A stretch of 7,896 nt of DNA from JABDNZ01 sp964407425. Lineage in GTDB: Bacteria > Gemmatimonadota > Gemmatimonadetes > Longimicrobiales > Gaopeijiaceae. Below, piece by piece: positions 1-5,778 of the stretch. The first letter of the stretch is position 1; each line of letters starts with the position of its first letter. The notes beneath the pieces were generated by a model. It worked only from the letters and a program-made list of their open reading frames with translations. It was not told where the DNA came from and searched no databases. The DNA lies in NCBI GenBank assembly GCA_964407425.1, contig CAYOVN010000155.1:1-7896 (forward strand), read 5' to 3'. A program made the position numbers and the translations under genes.

Positions 1-471
1 GCCCTGCCGGACGTGGATGAGCATCCGGTCACTATCGATGTCACCGGGCTTGAGGCCCAGGGCCTCCGATATCCGGAGCCCACAAGCATAGAGGGTCAGC
101 AGGACTACCCGGTCCCGGCGGTGGGTGACGGCCTGAAAGAACCGGGTGACCTCTTCCTCGCTCAGGACCGTGGGAAGCCGCTTCTCCTGCCTGGGAAACG
201 GAAGATGAGGGATCATATCCGGTCGTTCGAGCGTGACTTGGTAGAGGAACCGGAGGGCGCAGACGGCCTGGTTGAACATGCTCCATGACACGTTCTGCGT
301 CTCGATCAAGTGGTGGAGGTACTTCCTGACTTCTTCAGCGCCCAGCTGTGATGGACACTGGTCGTAGTGGGCCGCGAACCGAGCCACTCGGGCCAGATAC
401 AGGCGCTGGGTTGAAGGGGCGAGGTTGCGCAGTCTCATGTCGACGAGCATGCGTTGGCGTAACGCGGTCAT
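1..471 (-). CDS. Tyrosine recombinase/integrase, 3' end outside window
   Basis: This is the first 157 codons of a tyrosine-type site-specific recombinase. It reads on the minus strand from ATG at 471 and is still open at base 1, so the C-terminal part with the second arginine and the tyrosine nucleophile lies outside. Visible are the N-terminal SAM-like DNA-binding domain (MRLRNLAPSTQRLYL at about residues 12-26, then SWSMFNQAVCALRFLY) and the start of the catalytic domain (RLPTVLSEEEV, then GLRISEALGLKPGDID, which holds the first catalytic Arg). An excellent ribosome binding site (AAGGAGG) sits 5 nt before the ATG. The N-terminal style resembles recombinases that travel with IS91-family transposases; that link is from family knowledge and cannot be seen here. 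It shares the fold and orientation of the recombinase pseudogene at 881-1725 but is clearly a different subfamily. Confidence 0.9.
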   Translation of the reverse strand, partial: MTALRQRMLVDMRLRNLAPSTQRLYLARVARFAAHYDQCPSQLGAEEVRKYLHHLIETQNVSWSMFNQAVCALRFLYQVTLERPDMIPHLPFPRQEKRLPTVLSEEEVTRFFQAVTHRRDRVVLLTLYACGLRISEALGLKPGDIDSDRMLIHVRQG

Positions 472-880
472 GGTGACCTCCTTGGGCTGAATGGAACCGG
501 TACGTATACAGCCCCCTCAGCTTAGATCGCCCAACGCCGATCCGCCTCTAATGCCCTAGTTGTTGGATGAATACTGCTCGGTTGGAATCACCCGCCCCGC
601 CACCCCGCCGCGAAGCGGCTTAGTTCAACTCCCCCCAACCCGCCTTCAATGCGAGGTAGGAGGGCTGTGGGCCTGGTAGTCCGTGCTGTGTGTGGTGAGG
701 GGACTCTTGATGTTCCCCGCCCCACGACCCGCTTTGCCGTATCTCTACCTCTTCAATAGGGGGGGAGTTTACAGGATACGCGGGCTACCTTCGGCATGCT
801 AGAGAAAAAGCCACCTGGTTACACAATGGCGGATTCTTTGGGTCTGGGATGGCCTTTGGGAGAAACCAGATGTCGAGCTC
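472..880. other. Non-coding stretch between two recombinase genes
   Basis: I see no credible gene here; short open frames give no recognisable protein. It contains the upstream region of the first recombinase (to about 500), a small GC hairpin at 607-619 (GCCGC, GAA loop, GCGGC), a run of seven G at 759-765, and the first copy of the 66-bp repeat at 765-830. The last 50 bases before the recombinase pseudogene's stop show no further similarity to the second repeat copy. It may include the ends of mobile elements, but I cannot place a boundary. Confidence 0.6.
765..830 (+). repeat. 66-bp direct repeat, copy 1
   Basis: This segment aligns without gaps to 5204-5269, with 56 of 66 bases identical. 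The longest shared blocks are CTGGTTACACAA with its neighbours (15 bases), TTACAGGATACG (12) and AGAGAAAAAG (10). It begins just after a G run and ends 50 bp beyond the stop of the recombinase pseudogene. Its position beside a recombinase gene would suit an attachment site or the end of an integrase-bearing element. Nothing in the sequence proves which. Confidence 0.8.
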
Positions 881-1725
881 TTAGAAGGGCTCCTCTCCCC
901 CTTCCCCGGATCCCCCTAGGAGGGTATCGGCGGGGCTCCTTATTCGGGCCAAGTCCCGGTCGGCTACGTGGGTGTAGATCTCAGTAGTTGTGGATTTCTT
1001 GTGGCCCAGGAGCCTTTGGATATATCGAAGGTCCGTTCCTTCTTCCTGATTCCTGCGGCTTTGGCTGCCAACCGGATGGATCGTTGGATGCAGCGCGGAT
1101 GCAAATGCCGATCTCTTCGTTTACCTGGAAAGAGCCAGTGGTTCGGCCTCTCCAGTCGGGCGTAGTTTCGAAGCTCTTCAAGGGTCACCTGGGCTAGCAT
1201 GACCATGCGGTCCTTCCTGCCCTTCCCGTCCCGGACGAAGATCAGGCCCCTCTCCGAATCAATGTCCTGAACCCTCAAACGAAGGGCTTCTCCGATCCGG
1301 AGCCCAGAAGAGTAGAGTACCATGGCCACGGCGTGGTGTTTTGGATCTTTGAGCTTCGCCAGGAGTCGCTTCACCTCCCCTCGGCTTAGAACAGTGGGTA
1401 GGTATTTCCCTTTCTTGGGCCGGGGAATTCTGGCCACAGGCGAGCTGCACCTCAACACTTGGGTATGAACGAACTTGAGGGCACTCAGCGCCTGGCTCAC
1501 ATAGCTGTAGGAGTAGCCCTTGTCCATCAGCCCTAACAGCCAACCCCGACAATCCTCCTCCCCGGCCTTGGGGCCAGCACGACCCAGCACCCTGTAGTAG
1601 CGCTTGAGGTGCCCTAGATACAGGCGACGAGTCTTAGGACTGAAGCCCTTCAGCCGCATCTCCTCCTCGGTTCGTAGGAGAAGACTGGTCAGCCAGGCCG
1701 GGGCCTCCGAGTTTGAGCCTTCCAT
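881..1725 (-). pseudogene. XerC/D-like tyrosine recombinase, broken by internal deletion
   Basis: The gene starts at ATG 1725. Residues 1-229 are a normal recombinase: SAM-like domain (GFSPKTRRLYLGHLKRYY), TVLSRGEV, first catalytic Arg in SSGLRIGEAL (Arg143), and the beta-hairpin Lys in DGKGRKDR (Lys168). After KK at residues 228-229 (base about 1039) the frame breaks. In the frame starting at 1036, 51 further residues follow to a TAA at 881: TDLRYIQRLL, GHKKSTTTEIYTHV (third-box His and nucleophile Tyr), then ARIRSP, the usual end of this family. Comparison with the family pattern shows that about 17-18 codons carrying the HTLRHSFATHLLEAG-like box are gone, with a net frameshift. In the original frame translation ends at 964 with an unrelated tail. 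The product cannot be active without the H-x-x-R box. The ribosome binding site (CTGGGG) is weak. This is the gene closest to repeat copy 1. Confidence 0.88.
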
Positions 1726-1726
1726 G

Positions 1727-1750
1727 CCCCAGGGTGGTTGATCCCCAGGG
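1727..1750. repeat. Short direct repeat CCCCAGGG before recombinase start
   Basis: CCCCAGGG occurs at 1727-1734 and again at 1743-1750, 16 bp apart, directly in front of the recombinase pseudogene's ATG. It could be a protein-binding site or a chance pair in GC-rich DNA; the spacing of about one and a half helical turns gives no strong support. Confidence 0.3.
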
Positions 1751-1809
1751 GCTCAGGAATGCCCTGTTAGGCCCGTGAAAGCACCGCCAGATGCGTGAAT
1801 CCCAGTAGA

Positions 1810-2301
1810 CTAGCCCCCGGGAAGCGGCATGTCGGAGTTGAAGACGTCGAGAGCAACCTTCCAACTCCCGTCCCCTTGCCTGCGCCAGATCTCGATATAT
1901 TTCCCGCGATCGTTCACCGGCTGTTCCCCTTCCGGTACCGTCATCACCATCGCGTACGTCCCATAGACGTAGGCAATGTCTCCACATCCATCGACCTCGA
2001 CCTGGGTGAATCGAAGGTCATCGTAGGGTGGGAAGGCCTCATTCCATTCCATGATCGCCTCTCGACCACGGACCGCCTCCCCGTTCGGAGGCATTACGAC
2101 CGCATCCGCCGCATAGTAAAGGTTGCCATATTGGACCAAATCCCCGGATGTGTTCGAGATTTCGAGGGCCTCTTCCATCGTTGTCCGGATCAGGGCCCGG
2201 TCGGCATCGGTAAAGCCCGGGGGCGGCGGTGCGGTTGTGCATGCCGCTAGCATCAGGCCAAGGGCACAGATGGGCACCATGCGGCGACTAAACAAGAACA
2301 T
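1810..2301 (-). CDS. DUF4440/SnoaL-like (NTF2-fold) lipoprotein
   Basis: This encodes a 163-residue secreted lipoprotein. The signal peptide ends in the lipobox LMLAAC (Cys21), followed by a proline-rich linker. The rest is a single NTF2-like domain of the DUF4440 type: an N-terminal helix (DADRALIRTTMEEALEI), YYAADAVVMPPNGEAVRGREAI at about residues 62-83, and the closing strands IEIWRRQGDGSWKVALDVFNSDMP. Proteins of this fold are small alpha-beta cones with a pocket; many lack a known substrate, so no reaction is assigned. The start is fixed by AGGAGG 6 nt before the ATG. It is the last intact gene of the minus-strand run. Its C-terminal motif (DGSWK, then NS-x-x-P) matches the protein at 4147-4653 closely, which suggests duplication. 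Confidence 0.88.
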   Translation of the reverse strand: MFLFSRRMVPICALGLMLAACTTAPPPPGFTDADRALIRTTMEEALEISNTSGDLVQYGNLYYAADAVVMPPNGEAVRGREAIMEWNEAFPPYDDLRFTQVEVDGCGDIAYVYGTYAMVMTVPEGEQPVNDRGKYIEIWRRQGDGSWKVALDVFNSDMPLPGG

Positions 2302-2390
2302 GTTGGCCTCCTAGGATTTCGTAGTGGTTGTCCCACTTGGACCCCGTCTGGGGCCCTAATGGGAAACGGGAATCCCCCCTCCCACGGCGA

Positions 2391-2885
2391 CTACGCCTCT
2401 GGCTCCCTGTCGAACCACTGCTCCAACACGAGCTTCCATTCTCCGGCTTCATCAAGCTGGAAGATCCACACTCCTTCTCCCGCGCTACTGTCGGATTCTC
2501 CGCTTGAGACGAAGGTCCATGTCTCGAGGTAGTGGCCTACTACGAACACCAGGTCTTTCGAAGCCCGAATGTCGTCGATGACTGGTTCCCAGTGGTCAGT
2601 TCGTCCCTCATGCCACTCTCGCCAGTTCGCCGCCAAGGCATCCTTCCCAACGAAGACGGTATCCGGCGCCATTTGGACCACGTCGTCAGCAAGGACGCCA
2701 AACACCCCATCAAGATTGGGGGCGTTCCAATCAGCCTGATATTGCTGGAAAACCTCACGAACCTGAGCCACAGCTTCCTCAGGAGAGAGCACCATATCCG
2801 GTCCTGGTTGTTCTGTTGTAGCGACCGGTGGCTGGCAACCGCCAATGGCCAACCAAATGAGAATAAGAAAAGGACCCTTCTTCAT
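2391..2885 (-). CDS. DUF4440/SnoaL-like (NTF2-fold) lipoprotein
   Basis: A 164-residue predicted lipoprotein: MKK start, hydrophobic stretch and lipobox AIGGC (Cys17). After a short linker comes a DUF4440-like NTF2 domain with helix EEAVAQVREVFQQYQADWNA, the segment DDVVQMAPDTVFVGKDAL, and the final strands VWIFQLDEAGEWKLVLEQWF. It is more divergent from its two lipoprotein neighbours than they are from each other: the terminal NS-x-x-P is replaced by DREPE. GGAGG lies 7 nt before the ATG. The gene starts 30 nt after the stop of the S41 peptidase gene, so the two are probably co-transcribed. No enzymatic activity can be assigned from sequence. Confidence 0.88.
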   Translation of the reverse strand: MKKGPFLILIWLAIGGCQPPVATTEQPGPDMVLSPEEAVAQVREVFQQYQADWNAPNLDGVFGVLADDVVQMAPDTVFVGKDALAANWREWHEGRTDHWEPVIDDIRASKDLVFVVGHYLETWTFVSSGESDSSAGEGVWIFQLDEAGEWKLVLEQWFDREPEA

Positions 2886-2915
2886 AACTGACCTCCAAGT
2901 TGAAGTCCGCGGGCC

Positions 2916-3971
2916 TCACTGGTCCCGACCTAGTCGAACAAATGCGTCCCCACTGCAGGCCGAGTGCTCTCGAAGCCAATCGACAGCAGCCTTAAGCGGC
3001 TGATCGGTGACAGGATCGCCCGTTATTCCTCCCTCGACCAGCTGATCTGGGATCACCTCCTCGCCATACAGCTTTCCGGTCCGGTCCGCCATTGTGCTAA
3101 CGGTCAGGATCAGGGTGGCACCATCACTCAGGTGCCAGCTCTGGTTCGCAGTCGAGACGCCCCAGGTCGGTTGACCAAAACTCTTCGAATCAAGCCGCCC
3201 GCGGAAAGAGATCGTCGTTGCCTCCCCCGAACTGGCAGTGCGGTCGTCCGTCACGACTGCGACGGGTGGGTTGGGCACCGCCAGTTCGTACGGACCGCTA
3301 GCCTGCGTCAGCACGACACCATCGAGGCGGGAGCTCCCGGCCTGATAACTCCAAGTTTTCACAACAGAGTCGGGATCAACGAAAAACCCGAGAATCCCTT
3401 CACCCACAATAGGTCCGACACCGGCTACCATCGGCCACATGTTCCCACCGGTGTTCCCCCTGAGATCCACCACCCACCCGCACACTCCCAAGGTGTCCAC
3501 ACCCTCGATCATGCGGTGGTAGTTCGTCGCCAGCGTATTCGCCTCATCTCCCCCGCCGCTGAACGCCGACACGGAGACATAGCCGATCCCCTCACCAAGG
3601 TGGCGAGCTGAGGGGGCTGCCTGGACAGGGCCCGGGGACAGGGCTTTCTGATTCTGGTAGCCCGGAGGCCGAAAAAAGGAGTGATGGTCCCCGAGCTCCC
3701 GCAGAGCGAACCGAATCGCGTCGTGGGTATCCCTCCTGTTTTGGGCGAGGCCAGCTTGTTGGAAGGTTTGAGCTCGGAGGGTTGGCCAGTCGATCTTGTA
3801 CCGGTTGATCGAATGGGTTTGCATGATGTCCAAAGCCGCATTCAAGTAGCTTCTTGCGATTGCAGAGATCGTCTCCTCAGGAAGCGGTTCAGTCCCAGTC
3901 TCCCCACCGCAGCCGCCTAGAAGAGAGACCCACAACGCGAGGACGACCGCAGGGGTCCCCTGAAATCTCAC
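2916..3971 (-). CDS. S41-family peptidase, predicted lipoprotein
   Basis: This encodes a 351-residue serine peptidase of the S41 (C-terminal processing/tail-specific) class. I chose GTG at 3971 rather than a TTG at 4019, because GGGGAGG lies 6 nt upstream and because this start puts the lipobox SLLGGC at Cys21, as expected. Family marks: GDHHSFF (His96-97), GIGYVSVSAFSG, GWVVDLRGNTGGNMWPM and the nucleophile motif TASSGEATTISF (about residues 245-256), then FGQPTWG and LSDGATLILTVS. No PDZ domain is apparent, and the His in the HSFF segment together with TASSGE resembles the nisin-resistance-protein-like branch, which uses a Ser-His dyad. It probably acts outside the inner membrane on peptides or exposed protein tails. 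It sits inside the NTF2-lipoprotein run, 30 nt before the next gene. Substrate is unknown. Confidence 0.9.
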   Translation of the reverse strand: MRFQGTPAVVLALWVSLLGGCGGETGTEPLPEETISAIARSYLNAALDIMQTHSINRYKIDWPTLRAQTFQQAGLAQNRRDTHDAIRFALRELGDHHSFFRPPGYQNQKALSPGPVQAAPSARHLGEGIGYVSVSAFSGGGDEANTLATNYHRMIEGVDTLGVCGWVVDLRGNTGGNMWPMVAGVGPIVGEGILGFFVDPDSVVKTWSYQAGSSRLDGVVLTQASGPYELAVPNPPVAVVTDDRTASSGEATTISFRGRLDSKSFGQPTWGVSTANQSWHLSDGATLILTVSTMADRTGKLYGEEVIPDQLVEGGITGDPVTDQPLKAAVDWLREHSACSGDAFVRLGRDQ

Positions 3972-4045
3972 CAGAAGCCTCCCCTCTCCGGTTTCAGGAA
4001 GACGGAGGACCCGAACCAATTCTCAGAATCACTGCACACCGGCGT

Positions 4046-4150
4046 CTACTCCGGTTCAGGGATCGCTCCGAGCTGGTACATGAGGCCTAGTTCATCGAAG
4101 ACGCCGGTCATGAACCGACGGCTGGCGTCCTTCATTTCCTGAGCGTTCAT
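4046..4150 (-). pseudogene. 34-codon remnant of a SnoaL/ester-cyclase gene
   Basis: A small open frame starts at ATG 4150 and ends with TAG at 4046. Its ATG overlaps the upstream gene's stop as ATGA, and GGAGG/AGGAGG precedes it, so it is probably translated by coupling. The peptide looks like two ends of one protein joined together. MNAQEMKDASRRFM matches the usual first helix of SnoaL-like ester cyclases, while FDELGLMYQLGAIPEPE resembles their extreme C-terminus (a Trp- or Phe-Asp, LG-x-x-QLG, P-x-P pattern). The middle, about 100 residues, is missing while the reading frame is kept. The resemblance rests on my memory of the family. An alternative is a genuine small protein of unknown role. 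Confidence 0.55.
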
Positions 4151-4653
4151 CCTCCTACCTCCATCGAAGCTTCTTCGGCAGGCAGATTACTGTTCCAGAC
4201 CGACCAAAGAAGCTTCCAGGAACCGTCCACCTGCCTCTTCCAAATCCATACTCCTTTAGTTGAGTCGCTGATCTCCTCCCCGTCTCCTTTGGGAGCCAAC
4301 CGCGTGGCACCAGACCATCGTTCGATCGCCAGATCTCCGTACAGCTGGATGTCGTCTGTCGTGAAATCCCCATGAAACGCGTACAGAGCGGTGCTGTTTT
4401 CATGCCAAGCGGTGAGGGCCTGGTTGTCCGGGGGAGCCGGTTGGTCTGGTGGCATCGTAAGATGATCCGCCGTCAGGCCGGCCATGATCCCGGGCACATC
4501 ACCAGACTCGAGGGCTGTCGAGAGCTGGTCCCGTGCCGCTGAGATCGCGGCGAGGTCATCCTCTGCAGACGGCATTTGGGGTTTATCCGGCTGGGAACAT
4601 CCCACGAACGTGAAACCAAGAAGAACCACGGTGGCGGTTCTGAAACTGAGCAT
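4147..4653 (-). CDS. DUF4440/SnoaL-like (NTF2-fold) lipoprotein
   Basis: A 168-residue predicted lipoprotein. The chosen ATG at 4653 has a strong GAGGAGGAGAGG leader; a longer TTG-initiated reading from 4692 adds 13 residues that would spoil the signal peptide. The lipobox is FVGC (Cys19), with Phe instead of the more usual Leu at -3. The NTF2-like domain runs from AEDDLAAISAARDQLSTALESGD through LTADHLTMPPDQPAPPDNQAL to VWIWKRQVDGSWKLLWSVWNSNLP. The last motif is shared with the protein at 1810-2301 (DGSWK, NS-x-L/M-P). The stop overlaps the start of the SnoaL remnant by 4 nt. Function within the family is unassigned. Confidence 0.88.
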   Translation of the reverse strand: MLSFRTATVVLLGFTFVGCSQPDKPQMPSAEDDLAAISAARDQLSTALESGDVPGIMAGLTADHLTMPPDQPAPPDNQALTAWHENSTALYAFHGDFTTDDIQLYGDLAIERWSGATRLAPKGDGEEISDSTKGVWIWKRQVDGSWKLLWSVWNSNLPAEEASMEVGG

Positions 4654-4708
4654 CCTCTCCTCCTCTAGGCGGGGTTGGGAACCCGTGATCAAAAGGGTGA
4701 TCCAGCAA

Positions 4709-5098
4709 CTATGGCTTGTAGGCCATCGCCTCTGCGGTCATGTCGTGGATCGGCCTCCAAGCCGTCACCTGCCCGTCCTCAATGGTGAAAGCATGGGCGA
4801 ACTCCGACTCCCATTCCTTTCCAGTCTCCTTCACCCGAAAGCGATGGAAGCCAAGGGCCACCACGCGATTCCCTGAACCGAAGTATTCACGTGGTTCGAA
4901 CTCCAGAAACTCCTGGGTTGCGTTCATGATTGTGAAGAATTCCTCGACCCCAGCCCTGCCGACATAGAGGTGACTGATAGGCACATCTGGTGGACCCCGA
5001 TGGTCCCACTGGGCATCCTCAGACAGCATTCCGAAGAACCTTTGCATGTCCCCTTCACCAAAGGCCTCATAGACCTTTTTGACCACATCGATACTCAT
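4709..5098 (-). CDS. SnoaL-like/NTF2-family protein, cytoplasmic
   Basis: A 129-residue protein without signal peptide, filling one complete NTF2/SnoaL-like domain. It has the first helix VVKKVYEAFGEGDMQRFFGML, the typical SEDAQWDHRGPPDVP segment, YVGRAGVEEFF, and the strand pair around RVVALGFHRFRVKETGKEW, followed by AHAFTIEDGQVTAWRPIHD. Related proteins include ketosteroid-isomerase-like and polyketide-cyclase-like enzymes, but many have no known activity, and no specific catalytic set can be asserted. It is the first gene of the minus-strand run and the only NTF2-fold protein there that stays in the cytoplasm. AGGGAGA precedes the ATG. Just upstream (5099-5203) is a short non-coding stretch and then repeat copy 2. 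Confidence 0.88.
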   Translation of the reverse strand: MSIDVVKKVYEAFGEGDMQRFFGMLSEDAQWDHRGPPDVPISHLYVGRAGVEEFFTIMNATQEFLEFEPREYFGSGNRVVALGFHRFRVKETGKEWESEFAHAFTIEDGQVTAWRPIHDMTAEAMAYKP

Positions 5099-5203
5099 GG
5101 TTCCGTCTCCCTGGTTGTGGATATACGAACGGAAAGCCCGCCCTCAGTTCATCCCCCCTGGGGACAAGGCCGGCACGTTCCGGTTATAGATGTTTTCGGT
5201 GGT

Positions 5204-5269
5204 GAGCTTACAGGATACGTAGGTTACCGGCGGGATGCCAGAGAAAAAGACACCTGGTTACACAACGGC
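5204..5269 (+). repeat. 66-bp direct repeat, copy 2
   Basis: Ungapped partner of 765-830 (56/66 identical, same orientation). It lies in the 288-bp gap between the divergent NTF2-family gene (start 5098) and the cupin gene (start 5387). Similarity stops on both sides: the next bases in the two copies are unrelated. No recombinase gene is next to this copy. It may be the far end of an element whose other end is copy 1, or a solo remnant of a second insertion. The remainder of the gap (5099-5203 and 5270-5386) shows no gene. Confidence 0.8.
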
Positions 5270-5386
5270 ATTGGGGGAGATCCCGAAGAGGTTGGGCTTG
5301 CCGCCCACCAGCCCCGGAACCATATCATGGACACGAACTCTGGTACCGCGCGTATTGTTAGACATTCAGAGGCGGGAGATGCACCT

Positions 5387-5752
5387 ATGGCAGAGAGCCC
5401 CGTGAACCTCTCCGAGAAGCTGGCCCAGATCCAGGAATACTGGGATCCGCATATCGTCGGGGAGTTGAATGGCCAGCACGTGAAGCTTGCGAAGGTGAAG
5501 GGGGATTTCATCTGGCACAGCCATCAGAACGAAGACGAGCTTTTTCTCGTACTGGAGGGGGTGTTCCGATTGGAGCTTCGTGATTGGGTCGTGACGCTGA
5601 AGCCTGGAGAGATCTATATCGTCCCCAGGGGAGTCGAACATAGGCCTGTCGCAGTGGAGGAGGTTCACTTGTTAATGTTCGAGCCTGCCTCCACTCTGAA
5701 CACCGGGAACGTGAAGAACGAGAGAACCGTGGACAAACCCCAACGGATTTGA
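5387..5752 (+). CDS. Single-domain cupin protein
   Basis: A 121-residue cupin. I start it at ATG 5387, because the family usually begins a few residues before NLSEKLAQ and because GGGAG lies 8 nt upstream. The open frame extends far to the left but runs through the 66-bp repeat, so the extension is not believable. Motif 1 is seen as G-DFIW-HSH-QNED-E-LFLVLE-G (His44, His46, Glu51), and motif 2 as GEIYIVPRGVEHRP (His85), giving a complete three-His-one-Glu metal site. C-terminal to the barrel is EPASTLNTGNV, typical of a common small bacterial cupin family without an assigned reaction. Metal-dependent isomerase, dioxygenase or sensor roles are all possible. The gene ends 26 nt before the dehalogenase start on the same strand, so they are likely co-transcribed. 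Confidence 0.9.
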   Translation: MAESPVNLSEKLAQIQEYWDPHIVGELNGQHVKLAKVKGDFIWHSHQNEDELFLVLEGVFRLELRDWVVTLKPGEIYIVPRGVEHRPVAVEEVHLLMFEPASTLNTGNVKNERTVDKPQRI

Positions 5753-5778
5753 GGAGCGCCTTTTCGGCCGAATACCCC

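Noticed and set aside
796..987. 63-residue plus-strand open frame starting in repeat copy 1
   Set aside because: It has no ribosome binding site, no recognisable domain, and overlaps the end of the recombinase pseudogene.
2339..2357. Possible terminator between the two DUF4440 genes (ACCCC...GGGGCCC)
   Set aside because: The stem has a mismatch and no T tract follows on either strand.
2964..3611. 215-residue plus-strand open frame
   Set aside because: It is antisense to the S41 peptidase gene, whose motifs are unmistakable, and resembles nothing known.
528..5363. Integron attC-like core heptamers (GTTRRRY) at 1766-1772 (GTTAGGC), 5357-5363 (GTTAGAC) and the complement of 528-534
   Set aside because: Such a heptamer is expected about once per kilobase per strand by chance. 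None has a properly spaced partner forming the attC fold, and the recombinases do not show a clear integron-integrase insert.
4970..5386. N-terminal extension of the cupin frame
   Set aside because: The extra 139 codons run antisense to the NTF2-family gene and through the 66-bp repeat, and the family starts near the ATG at 5387.
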